A stretch of 6,130 bases of DNA from VYFG01 sp964403545 (lineage in GTDB: Bacteria > Pseudomonadota > Gammaproteobacteria > Arenicellales > Poriferihabitantaceae). This document shows positions 1 through 6,130 of the stretch, in pieces (positions within the stretch are counted from its first letter, which is position 1; each line of letters starts with the position of its first letter). The position numbers and the translations under genes are program-made. The stretch is from the NCBI GenBank assembly GCA_964403545.1, contig CAYOGN010000254.1, forward strand, positions 1-6,130, in the 5' to 3' direction. The notes under the pieces were generated by a model. The model did no database searches and was not told the DNA's origin. It worked only from the letters and a program-made list of their open reading frames with translations.

Positions 1-36
1 GATTCAGCGGTTCTGTGACTTTTCGCATCAAGGTAC

Positions 37-63
37 TGCTCGCAGCCAATGGTTGCTCCCTAC
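37..63 (-). repeat. REP-like palindromic element (GTAG head plus hairpin)
   Basis: Read on the minus strand, this stretch starts GTAGGGAGC, continues through a short imperfect hairpin and ends in GCGAGCA. The stem pairs 42-47 with 51-56 (five Watson-Crick pairs and one G-T) around a 3-base loop. A GTAG head, a following GGAGC-like run, a stem-loop and a GCGAGC tail are the layout of the REP sequences of Pseudomonas, Xanthomonas and relatives, which are mobilised by RAYT (TnpA-REP) transposases. Only one copy is visible here, so the family assignment rests on shape and motif rather than on repetition. It lies upstream of the FAH-family gene, a usual intergenic position for REPs. Confidence 0.5.
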
Positions 64-148
64 GTAAGAGCGGTAACGCCGAAGCGGGAAACCACACAAT
101 TGCCCAAAGGGTTGGTCCTGTTATCAGGAAGCTTATCGATATAAAATT

Positions 149-155
149 GGTGATC
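149..155 (+). promoter_or_regulatory. Ribosome binding site of the FAH-family gene
   Basis: GGTGATC ends two bases before the ATG at 158. It is a seven-base complement to the 3' end of 16S rRNA (…GATCACCTCC…), using the downstream part of the anti-Shine-Dalgarno region instead of the common AGGAGG core. The register puts the start codon at a normal aligned distance, which supports 158 as the start. Confidence 0.5.
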
Positions 156-157
156 AG

Positions 158-961
158 ATGAAAATTGCAAGATTACAGTTAGCCGACAACACAACAACTT
201 ACGCGATCGCACACCATAGTGGCGAATACTCGCGGGCGGGTGGTGATCTATACCAGGGGCTAACGGATACCGGCGAAATTATTCAGGGGAAATTACTGGC
301 CCCCATGCAGCCAACAGATATCCTGTGTATTGGATTAAATTATCGTAAACACGCTGAAGAAACGGGCGCTGACTTACCCGAGCATCCGATCCTGTTTATG
401 AAGACATCGTCGACCGTGCAACACCCGGGTGAACCCATTGAATTGCCGCGTAAACTGGCCAGTACCAAAGTCGACTTTGAAGCCGAGCTCGCGGTTGTCA
501 TTGGCAAGCGCTGCCATAACGTCAGCAGGGACAATGCGCTTGATCATGTGCTTGGATACACCTGTGCCAACGACGTCAGTGCGCGGGACTGGCAGCGTCA
601 TGGTGGAGGTAGACAGTGGTGCCGTGGCAAAACCTTTGCTACATTTTGCCCGCTGGGCCCGGTTTTGGTCACCACTGACGAAATAGCAGATCCCAACCAG
701 TTAGCCATTGGCAGTGTACTGAACGGTGAAACCATGCAGGACTGGAACACGAACGACATGATATTTGACGTGCCAACGCTTATCGAGTTCTTAAGCGGCA
801 GTACGGTATTGTTGCCAGGAACAGTCATCCTTACGGGCACACCCCATGGCGTCGGATTTGCCCGCACCCCGCCAGTATATATGGCTGAAGGCGATGAAAT
901 TACCATTACAATTCAGGAAATCGGATCCCTGACAAATCCGGTAGTAGCAGAAAGCTGGTAG
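158..961 (+). CDS. Fumarylacetoacetate hydrolase (FAH) family protein, FAHD2-like
   Basis: This 267-residue protein is a complete FAH-fold enzyme. Family members are cytosolic, divalent-metal-dependent enzymes that hydrolyse, decarboxylate or isomerise beta-diketo or 2-keto acids. The N-terminal 50 residues form the smaller domain. The catalytic part starts at ILCIGLNYRKHAEE (55-68), which carries the lid His65/Glu68 pair. The metal ligands are expected to be Glu108 and Glu110 (DFEAEL) and Asp139 (NDVSARDW). GKTF (157-160) with CPLGP (164-168), and LTGTPHGVG (225-233), complete the signature. From memory, the GKTF…FCPLGP and NTN segments resemble the mitochondrial FAHD2 branch more than FAHD1. 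One oddity is Ala161, where that branch usually has Asp after GKTF. The substrate cannot be read from sequence. The gene converges on glpD and shares no operon with it, so a link to glycerol metabolism is not supported. Confidence 0.9.
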   Translation: MKIARLQLADNTTTYAIAHHSGEYSRAGGDLYQGLTDTGEIIQGKLLAPMQPTDILCIGLNYRKHAEETGADLPEHPILFMKTSSTVQHPGEPIELPRKLASTKVDFEAELAVVIGKRCHNVSRDNALDHVLGYTCANDVSARDWQRHGGGRQWCRGKTFATFCPLGPVLVTTDEIADPNQLAIGSVLNGETMQDWNTNDMIFDVPTLIEFLSGSTVLLPGTVILTGTPHGVGFARTPPVYMAEGDEITITIQEIGSLTNPVVAESW

Positions 962-968
962 CATTCCC

Positions 969-986
969 CTCGCACCATCTTGTGAG
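969..986. terminator. Weak stem-loop between convergent genes
   Basis: The 31-base gap between the two convergent stop codons contains a possible 6-bp stem (969-974 with 981-986, one G-T pair) around a 6-base loop. There is no T-run on either strand, so it is not a typical intrinsic terminator. It is recorded because it is the only structure in the gap; termination here may instead be Rho-dependent or read-through. Confidence 0.15.
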
Positions 987-992
987 TAGCGG

Positions 993-2516
993 TTATTGAT
1001 GCGCCAACCACGCTTCCAGCTTTTTGGCCAGTTCGGGACCTCCATGTAGCCCGGCCCGGGTACGCCGCCAGATAATATCGTCTACGTCCACAGCCCATTC
1101 ATTTTCCATCAGATACCTGGCTTCCGCCTGGTATAGCAAGCCACCAAAGTGGACGCCGAGATCTTCCATTGACTGTGCGCTCTGCAATACATTGTCTATC
1201 CGCGTACCATAGTTGGTGGCAAGGTAGTTCACCAGCCTGGTGTCACACCAGGCATACCGATTACGACAGGAGGTGGCGAACCGGTCGAAATCACAATCAG
1301 GGATATCTCCTCCGGGTAAAGAACTGCCCGCCGTCCAGCCGCCACTTTCGAAACCCAGTGGGTCGGCCAGCATATCGACTACCTGTTCTGACAATTTTCG
1401 GTAGGTGGTGATCTTGCCGCCATAAACAGACACCACTGGCGGGCCTTTCTGATCCATATGCAGAACGTAGTCACGAGTTGCCTCACTGGCATTTTCCGCC
1501 GCGTCATCAAACAGGGGTCTGACCCCGGTATAGCTATGCACCACATCCTGGGGCGAAACAGAAGTGGAAAAATACTGATTGGCGTTGTTACATATATACT
1601 TAATCTCCAGATCAGAAACAGATGCTCGTTCAGGCTCTGCGGAGAACTCTACATCGGTGGTTCCGAGCAAGGTGTAATCTCTTTCAAAGGGTATTGCAAA
1701 CATTATTCTGTCATCGGCGTTCTGGAATATGTATGCGTAGTCGTGATCAAACAATGCAGGCACTATAATATGGCTGCCTTTTACCAGACGCACCCCATTG
1801 GCCGACTGACTCCCACGATCCAGGCTGGCGACCTGTTCCACCCATGGTCCGGCGGCATTGACAATAGCCCTCGCGCGCAACCTGAATTCATCACCACTAT
1901 CCTTGTTCTTTAAACTTGCGATCCAGTGTGGCTCATCAGTATCCGTAAACCGTTCCAGGGCGACACAGCGGGTTCGAGTCAGGATTTTTGCACCCCTGGC
2001 ACTCGCGTCCAGCGCGTTGAGCACAACCAGTCGGGCATCCTGCACCCAGCAATCGGAATACTCAAATCCATGGGTAAATTTCGGCTTTAGTGCCTTACCA
2101 GCTGAATGGTCTCGTAAATTAATCCCCCGGGAAGCTGGCAAGATATCTCTTTTTCCAAGATGGTCGTATAAAAACAAACCCAGCCGAATCAACCAGCGAG
2201 GTCGCAATGCACGATGATGTGGCAGAACAAATCTCAGGGGCCAGATAATATGTGGCGCACTGCGCAGTAGTACCTCGCGCTCCTGCAGCGAATGTCGCAC
2301 CAGTTTAAAATCATAGTGTTCCAGATAGCGCAAGCCGCCATGAATCAATTTAGTGCTGGACGAAGAGGTATAGCGAGCGAGATCATCCTGTTCACATAGC
2401 AAAACAGACAAACCACGACCGGCCGCGTCTCGTGCAATTCCGCTTCCATTGATGCCTCCTCCGATAACCAGCAAATCAATTCCACCGGATTGCTCTTTTT
2501 CATTCCTTGCTTGCAT
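993..2516 (-). CDS. glpD: Aerobic glycerol-3-phosphate dehydrogenase
   Basis: This 507-residue FAD enzyme (E. coli GlpD has 501) oxidises sn-glycerol-3-phosphate to dihydroxyacetone phosphate at the cytoplasmic face of the inner membrane and passes electrons to quinone. The N-terminal dinucleotide-binding motif is VIGGGINGSGIARDAAGRG (17-35). It is followed by TSSSSTKLIHGGLRYLEHY (50-68) and LGLFLYDHLGKR (112-123), all typical of GlpD. A second flavin-contact region is IVNAAGPW (218-225), and TGVRPL (330-335) and YGGKITTYRKL (365-375) are conserved family segments. The C-terminal helical domain (about 400-507) ends with the characteristic WRRTRAGLH (483-491). The only plausible start is the ATG at 2516; its upstream sequence, ending CGCGCCGG, has no clear Shine-Dalgarno, so translation may depend on coupling to the DUF2160 gene 15 nt upstream. 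As the last gene of the importer cluster, it links glycerol uptake to its catabolism. No frameshift or missing motif is seen. Confidence 0.96.
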   Translation of the reverse strand: MQARNEKEQSGGIDLLVIGGGINGSGIARDAAGRGLSVLLCEQDDLARYTSSSSTKLIHGGLRYLEHYDFKLVRHSLQEREVLLRSAPHIIWPLRFVLPHHRALRPRWLIRLGLFLYDHLGKRDILPASRGINLRDHSAGKALKPKFTHGFEYSDCWVQDARLVVLNALDASARGAKILTRTRCVALERFTDTDEPHWIASLKNKDSGDEFRLRARAIVNAAGPWVEQVASLDRGSQSANGVRLVKGSHIIVPALFDHDYAYIFQNADDRIMFAIPFERDYTLLGTTDVEFSAEPERASVSDLEIKYICNNANQYFSTSVSPQDVVHSYTGVRPLFDDAAENASEATRDYVLHMDQKGPPVVSVYGGKITTYRKLSEQVVDMLADPLGFESGGWTAGSSLPGGDIPDCDFDRFATSCRNRYAWCDTRLVNYLATNYGTRIDNVLQSAQSMEDLGVHFGGLLYQAEARYLMENEWAVDVDDIIWRRTRAGLHGGPELAKKLEAWLAHQ

Positions 2517-2527
2517 CCGGCGCGGGT

Positions 2528-2539
2528 TGGTTTAAACCA
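2528..2539. promoter_or_regulatory. 12-bp perfect palindrome at the glpU/glpD junction
   Basis: TGGTTTAAACCA is a perfect inverted repeat that includes the stop codon of the DUF2160 gene and lies 11 bases upstream of the glpD start. It has the symmetry of a dimeric protein site, but its short 4-bp arms around an AT centre would make a poor RNA hairpin. It may be chance. No promoter is recognised next to it. Confidence 0.2.
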
Positions 2540-2825
2540 GTCTAAAAACTGCGATAGAAAACACGATAGATACCGCCAGCGCTCCCCACAGGGGAGTGCC
2601 CAATATTCCCAGCCAGGCCAGATGAATAAATCCCCCCCCCAGAAAACTGATAAATAATCGATCACCCCGCGTAGTGTCGATACCCAGAATACCGTGGCGC
2701 GGTGCACCCCCGGGACTGAAGTGCTCCCAAATCGCCATGGCGGCAATACTGCATGCAATAAATCCAAAAAATAACGCAGTAGGCCAGGTCCATGCCATCC
2801 AGGAAAGATCAAATATCGAGTTCAT
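2532..2825 (-). CDS. glpU: DUF2160 small membrane protein of the glycerol ABC importer
   Basis: This 97-residue hydrophobic protein belongs to the DUF2160 family, whose genes sit almost always inside glycerol ABC importer operons and are called glpU in rhizobia. I recognise it from WMAWTWPTALFF (9-20), WEHFSPGGAPRHGILGIDTT (33-52) and RGDRLFI (53-59). Three membrane segments are likely, at about 12-32, 57-76 and 78-95, with a short polar loop holding the conserved PGG.PR.G.LGI.TTRGDR stretch. Its molecular role is not established; an accessory part in the transporter membrane complex is an inference from synteny. The ATG at 2825 has a usable Shine-Dalgarno, AGGGTG (2830-2835, minus strand), four bases upstream. 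Residues 63-65 (Gly-Gly-Gly) are encoded within a run of nine G. It lies 29 nt after glpQ and 15 nt before glpD. Confidence 0.88.
   Translation of the reverse strand: MNSIFDLSWMAWTWPTALFFGFIACSIAAMAIWEHFSPGGAPRHGILGIDTTRGDRLFISFLGGGFIHLAWLGILGTPLWGALAVSIVFSIAVFRLV
2632..2640 (-). repeat. Nine-base G homopolymer inside the DUF2160 gene
   Basis: The plus strand shows nine consecutive C, read as nine G in the gene, within the codons for the Leu-Gly-Gly-Gly-Phe segment. The frame is intact as given, and the family motifs on both sides (GDRLFI before, HLAWLG after) stay in register, so nine appears to be the in-frame length. Confidence 0.9.
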
Positions 2826-2854
2826 TTAGCACCCTGTCCAGATAAAATTGCCAT

Positions 2855-3658
2855 TTATACACGCCCCAAAGCAAAGCCTTTTGCGATGTGGTTACGGACA
2901 AAGTAGATAACAAAGGCTCCGGGGATAATCGTCAGACTACCTGCAGCGGCCAGCAGCCCCAACTCATACCCTGCAGTACTGGCGGTTCGGGTCATGGTGG
3001 CAGCAATGGGCTTGGCTTCTACCGCGGTTAAGGTCTTTGCCAACAACAACTCCACCCATGAATACATAAAACAGAAAAACATGGCGACGCCTATCCCGGC
3101 CGCAATTGTCGGGATAAAAATTCGGATAAAAAACCGCCAGAAGGAATAGCCATCGAGAAATGCCGTTTCATCAAGCTCCTTGGGTACCCCGGACATAAAC
3201 CCTTCAAGAATCCACACCGCCAGCGGTATGTTGAACAGACAATGGGCCAACGCCACCGCAATATGGGTGTCAAATAACCCGGCGGCGGAGTAAAGCTGAA
3301 AAAATGGCAAGGCAAAAATAGCGGGCGGTGCCATCCGGTTGGTCAATAGCCAGAAGAACAGGTGCTTGTCACCAAGAAAGCGATATCTTGAAAATGCATA
3401 GGCGGCTGGCAGCGCTACCGATACCGAAATCACGGTATTGATCACGACGTAAGTTATCGAATTTATATAACCGTTATACCAGGTCGGATCGGTGAATATT
3501 TTGCGATAATTATCAAGCGTGAATTCCAGTGGCCACAAGGAGAATACGCCGAGGATTTCATTGGTGGTTTTGAAAGACATACTGATCAGCCAGTATATCG
3601 GTAGCATAAGAAACAGAATATATACTGTCGTGACCAGAGGTTTATATGACTTCATCAT
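2855..3658 (-). CDS. glpQ: Glycerol ABC importer permease (MalG-type)
   Basis: This 267-residue inner-membrane protein belongs to the binding-protein-dependent transport permeases of the carbohydrate (CUT1, MalG) type. It has about six membrane helices: roughly 8-27, 68-90, 97-121, 132-151, 185-205 and 240-257. The cytoplasmic EAA loop that docks onto the ATPase runs from about 161 to 185 (ELDETAFLDGYSFWRFF…IP), with Gly170 and Pro183 at the conserved positions. The N-terminal PIYWLISMSFKT (20-31) and C-terminal GFALGRV (261-267) are typical of MalG-like subunits. The substrate is inferred to be glycerol from its neighbours, since permeases of this group cannot be assigned by sequence alone. 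Two adjacent ATGs exist (3658 and 3655); a weak GGGAAGAG stretch lies upstream of the first. It starts 12 nt after the glpP stop and forms the membrane channel with GlpP. The name refers to the ABC permease, not to the phosphodiesterase also called GlpQ. Confidence 0.88.
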   Translation of the reverse strand: MMKSYKPLVTTVYILFLMLPIYWLISMSFKTTNEILGVFSLWPLEFTLDNYRKIFTDPTWYNGYINSITYVVINTVISVSVALPAAYAFSRYRFLGDKHLFFWLLTNRMAPPAIFALPFFQLYSAAGLFDTHIAVALAHCLFNIPLAVWILEGFMSGVPKELDETAFLDGYSFWRFFIRIFIPTIAAGIGVAMFFCFMYSWVELLLAKTLTAVEAKPIAATMTRTASTAGYELGLLAAAGSLTIIPGAFVIYFVRNHIAKGFALGRV

Positions 3659-3670
3659 GCCCGCTCTTCC

Positions 3671-4534
3671 CTATTGTTCCTCGTTTCGCATCATTGCGGT
3701 ATAAAAAATCCAGCACACCAACAGAACCACAAGAAAGTAAATCAGAGACATTGCTGCGGCCGGCCCCAGATCAAATTGGCCAAGCGCAACCTTGACCAGG
3801 TCTATGGAGAGGAAAGTGGTGGTGTTACCGGGGCCACCGCCGGTTAATACAAATGGCTCAGTGTAGATCATAAAACTGTCCATAAACCGTAACAGTATCG
3901 CGATGGTCAGCACGCGTTTCAGCTTGGGTAACTGGATGTACCTGAATACCGACCAGCTGCTGGCACCATCTATTCTCGCCGCCTGGTAATAAGCGTCAGG
4001 AATGGAGCAGAGACCGGCATAGGTAAGCAACACCACCAGTGAAGTCCAGTGCCATACATCCATCAATATGGTTGTCGCCCAGGCAGCTACCGGCTGTTGG
4101 GTGAAGTTGTAATCAATCCCTATGCCGTTAATCATTCTGCCGAGCAAACCAATATCCGGCAAGGCAAATATGTTCCACATGGCGCCGACAACATTCCACG
4201 GAATTAGCAATGGCAACGCCATCAATACCAGGCACACCGATACCCACGGCCCCTTCCGGGGCATACACAATGCGACCGCGATTCCGAGGGGAACCTCAAT
4301 CAACAGAATCATGCCGGTAAAGGCAAGTTGGCGCAGCAGCGAGGCATGAAACCGTTCAGAGCGAAGCACCTGTTCAAACCAGCCGACGCCTTGCCAGAAA
4401 AACTGGTTATTGCCAAATGTCTCCTGCACCGAATAGTTGACCACGGTCATCAGGGGAATCAAGGCATTAAACGCTACCAGCACTACTACCGGCACTACCA
4501 GCCACCAGGCTTTTTGATTGGTAACCTTGTTCAT
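3671..4534 (-). CDS. glpP: Glycerol ABC importer permease (MalF-type)
   Basis: This 287-residue inner-membrane permease is the MalF/UgpA-type partner of GlpQ. Membrane segments are visible at about 11-33, 71-90, 97-121, 154-175, 207-227 and 259-281. The cytoplasmic coupling (EAA) loop is YYQAARIDGASSWSVF…LP (182-203), with Gly190 and Pro203 in the canonical places. The segment LTGGGPGNTTTFLS (230-243), preceded by IYTEPFV, is typical of CUT1-type MalF permeases. The ATG at 4534 overlaps the stop codon of the upstream ATPase gene as ATGA, which implies translational coupling; the Shine-Dalgarno in front is weak. Glycerol is inferred as the substrate from the operon with glpD and the DUF2160 gene. 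The length is normal for this permease type and no truncation is seen. Confidence 0.88.
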   Translation of the reverse strand: MNKVTNQKAWWLVVPVVVLVAFNALIPLMTVVNYSVQETFGNNQFFWQGVGWFEQVLRSERFHASLLRQLAFTGMILLIEVPLGIAVALCMPRKGPWVSVCLVLMALPLLIPWNVVGAMWNIFALPDIGLLGRMINGIGIDYNFTQQPVAAWATTILMDVWHWTSLVVLLTYAGLCSIPDAYYQAARIDGASSWSVFRYIQLPKLKRVLTIAILLRFMDSFMIYTEPFVLTGGGPGNTTTFLSIDLVKVALGQFDLGPAAAMSLIYFLVVLLVCWIFYTAMMRNEEQ

Positions 4535-5610
4535 GGCGCAATTACCGTGGACTCAACCATCCATCCGTCCCGATATAACCGGGTATGATTGAGGTCAAAA
4601 CAGATACAGGGATCACTGGAGGGAACTGGTTCGCCTTCGTTCACAATCATCTTGATTCGGAGCCCGGACATTTCCACTTCTGCGACCTGGTAACGACCGA
4701 GATCATCCACCTTGTTAATCTTGACCGCAACCCCGGCTGAATCGAAGGAGATAAACTCTGGTCGAATACCGACCTGCAACAATCCCTCTTTAGCCGGATC
4801 TGTTTCGGCAATACCAAGCGCATTGCCCAGTACGTTAGCCTCTCCGTTAAGACTTTCGCAGGGCAACAGATTCATTCCCGGAGACCCTATAAAGTGTCCG
4901 ACGAAAGTATGTTGCGGCTGCTCAAACAGCTCAACCGGGGTACCAACCTGAACGACCCTGCCTTCATACATCACCACCACCTTGTCAGCAAAGGTCAAAG
5001 CCTCCGTCTGATCATGGGTCACATAAATCATGGTAGTGCCAACCTGCTGATGCAATTGTTTAAGTTTAGATCGCAGTTGCCATTTAAGATGGGGATCAAT
5101 TACAGTGAGTGGCTCATCAAACATGATTACATTGACGTCGGAACGGATCAATCCACGACCCAATGAAATTTTTTGTTTACCATCGGCAGTCAGCCCTGAT
5201 GCGCGCTTATGCAGGTTATCCCCGAGATCAAGTAACTCTGCAATTTGCTCCACTCTTGGTTTAATGATTTCCGCCGGTACTCCCCGGTTGCGAAGCGGAA
5301 ACGCGAGATTTTGGTAGACTGTCATGGTGTCGTATACGACCGGAAATTGAAAGACCTGGGCAATATGTCGATCGATGGTTGCCGCGTGGGTCATGTCAGT
5401 GTCATCAAAAAGAACTCTGCCTTCAACAGGCGTCAACAAACCGGAAATAATGTTCAGCAGGGTCGTTTTTCCACACCCTGAGGGCCCGAGAAGCGCATAT
5501 GCCCCACCGTCCTCCCATACCTGTGAGACTTCCTCAAGCGCCCAGACGGGTTCCTCGCCGCGGGCAGCTGGATAACTGTGTCGAATGGATTGCAGTTCAA
5601 TTCTGGCCAT
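4531..5610 (-). CDS. glpT: Glycerol ABC importer ATP-binding protein (GlpT-type)
   Basis: This 359-residue cytoplasmic ATPase of the MalK/UgpC type powers the importer. Walker A is GPSGCGKTT (42-50), the Q-loop Gln is 88 (QVFQFP), Walker B is VIMFDE (161-166) followed by PLTVID (D-loop at 171-172), and the H-loop is YVTHD with His199. A C-terminal TOBE-type regulatory domain covers about 240-355 (VGIRPEF at 280-286). The ABC signature is unusual: LTADGKQKISLGR (140-152) replaces the common LSGGQxQRVAxAR. As far as I recall, this form is shared by GlpT-type subunits, so it is likely a family trait and not decay. The gene starts 2 nt after the glpS stop with no clear Shine-Dalgarno, so coupled translation is likely, and its end overlaps glpP by 4 nt. 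It is unrelated to the glycerol-3-phosphate MFS antiporter also named GlpT. Confidence 0.9.
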   Translation of the reverse strand: MARIELQSIRHSYPAARGEEPVWALEEVSQVWEDGGAYALLGPSGCGKTTLLNIISGLLTPVEGRVLFDDTDMTHAATIDRHIAQVFQFPVVYDTMTVYQNLAFPLRNRGVPAEIIKPRVEQIAELLDLGDNLHKRASGLTADGKQKISLGRGLIRSDVNVIMFDEPLTVIDPHLKWQLRSKLKQLHQQVGTTMIYVTHDQTEALTFADKVVVMYEGRVVQVGTPVELFEQPQHTFVGHFIGSPGMNLLPCESLNGEANVLGNALGIAETDPAKEGLLQVGIRPEFISFDSAGVAVKINKVDDLGRYQVAEVEMSGLRIKMIVNEGEPVPSSDPCICFDLNHTRLYRDGWMVESTVIAP

Positions 5611-5612
5611 GA

Positions 5613-6130
5613 TCAGGGTCTTATTAACTGATGATCCTGATCAAAATACAGACAGCGATCAGTCAGCAGATAAACCGGCGCTTTGTCACCGCCATTCAGA
5701 GGGTGAATTCCATGGGTTTCGGTAACCCAGCTATAATCATCTACGTCGACATGAATCACGCTATCGGAGCCACTTATCTCGGTCACCTTGACTTCGGCAA
5801 TCATCTCTACCGAGTTTCCATCGTGATCATGCAATGTCAGGTGATGAGGCCTGAAAGCCATGGTGTAAATTTGATCCCCAATTGTGCTCAAGGTAGATGG
5901 TACTCCCCAGTAAACTTCATCATTGAGATAGAATCGATCGCCCTTTTTGCGCACCGTGGCAGTATTGATAGGAGGGTCTGAAAATACCCGGGCACTGTCG
6001 AGATTATCCGGCATTCGATAGCCGTCGATGGTTGGCAGATACTGGGTAACTCGTCCTTCATGGAGAGTAGCGGTGTGTCCACCCAGCATCAATGCTTCAA
6101 GCGGCTCGGTAGTGGAATAGACTACTGTAG
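5613..6130 (-). CDS. glpS: Glycerol ABC importer ATP-binding protein, C-terminal part (GlpS-type)
   Basis: The reading frame stays open to the window edge, giving the last 171 residues of a second ABC ATPase whose Walker A and signature motifs lie outside. Counting from the first complete codon, it opens TVVYSTTEPLEALMLGGHTA (1-20), then HEGRVTQYLPT, ARVFSDPPIN, and a TOBE-like domain with MAFRPHHLTL. The first segment aligns with the H-loop region (V-T-H-D-Q-x-E-A-L in ordinary members) but reads STTEPLEAL: the switch histidine is replaced by Thr. From memory, GlpS proteins of this family share the TTEP form. An ATG at 6089 is internal and should not be taken as the start. GlpS and GlpT are expected to form an ATPase heterodimer at the GlpPQ membrane pair. 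It ends 2 nt before glpT. Confidence 0.88.
   Translation of the reverse strand, partial: TVVYSTTEPLEALMLGGHTATLHEGRVTQYLPTIDGYRMPDNLDSARVFSDPPINTATVRKKGDRFYLNDEVYWGVPSTLSTIGDQIYTMAFRPHHLTLHDHDGNSVEMIAEVKVTEISGSDSVIHVDVDDYSWVTETHGIHPLNGGDKAPVYLLTDRCLYFDQDHQLIRP

Noticed and set aside
2..28. Possible divergent gene starting at the ATG complementary to 26-28 on the minus strand.
   Set aside because: Only nine codons are visible, with no Shine-Dalgarno upstream; not enough to support a gene.
112..145. Possible sigma70 promoter for the FAH gene: TTGGTC (112-117) and TATAAA (140-145).
   Set aside because: The spacing is 22 bases, too long, and the -10-like box is only 12 bases before the start codon, so the transcript would begin inside the ribosome binding site.
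1458..1913. A 151-codon plus-strand open frame antisense to glpD.
   Set aside because: It lies entirely within a well-supported glpD coding region and its translation resembles no known protein; treated as a shadow frame.
2345..2812. A 155-codon minus-strand open frame across the end of the DUF2160 gene and the start of glpD.
   Set aside because: It is out of frame with both genes, which have clear family motifs, and its own translation shows no recognisable features.
5613..6092. Treating the last minus-strand reading frame as a complete short protein starting near 6089-6092.
   Set aside because: The frame continues unbroken to the window edge and the upstream residues align with the H-loop region of an ABC ATPase, so it is the 3' part of a longer gene.
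1..6130. CRISPR array, tRNA or rRNA gene, insertion sequence or prophage genes.
   Set aside because: No direct-repeat array, tRNA-like cloverleaf, rRNA segment, transposase or phage protein is seen; apart from the left 157 bases and short gaps, the window is filled by recognisable metabolic and transport genes.

Overview
The window comes from a proteobacterial chromosome, most likely a gammaproteobacterium. This is inferred from the protein types, the near-balanced base composition, Shine-Dalgarno use and a short REP-like palindrome. No ribosomal or other marker gene is present to name the organism. Gene density is high, and no gene-free stretch exceeds about 160 bases.

From left to right, positions 1-157 are intergenic or the undetermined edge of an upstream gene, and hold the REP-like hairpin. 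A plus-strand gene (158-961) encodes a fumarylacetoacetate hydrolase (FAH) family enzyme resembling the FAHD2-like branch. It converges on a minus-strand block across a 31-base gap with no convincing terminator.

The rest (993-6130) is one tightly packed minus-strand cluster. In transcription order it holds the 3' part of an ABC ATPase (GlpS-like, 5' end outside the window), a second ABC ATPase (GlpT-like), two inner-membrane permeases (GlpP- and GlpQ-like), a small DUF2160 membrane protein (GlpU-like) and glycerol-3-phosphate dehydrogenase (GlpD). Junctions are 2 nt, a 4-nt overlap, 12 nt, 29 nt and 15 nt, as expected for one operon. The layout matches the glycerol ABC importer known as GlpSTPQ(U)V from Rhizobium leguminosarum. 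This is not the E. coli GlpF facilitator route, nor the MFS transporter that is also called GlpT.

The implied pathway is ATP-driven glycerol import, phosphorylation by a glycerol kinase not in this window, and membrane oxidation of glycerol-3-phosphate to dihydroxyacetone phosphate by GlpD, which feeds electrons to quinone. The expected periplasmic binding protein (GlpV) is not in the window: GlpD follows the DUF2160 gene directly. It may lie beyond the right edge.

I see no previously undescribed system. The most notable details are the non-canonical ATPase motifs in both ABC subunits, the missing binding protein, a run of nine G inside the DUF2160 gene, a 12-bp palindrome at the glpU/glpD junction and the REP-like element.
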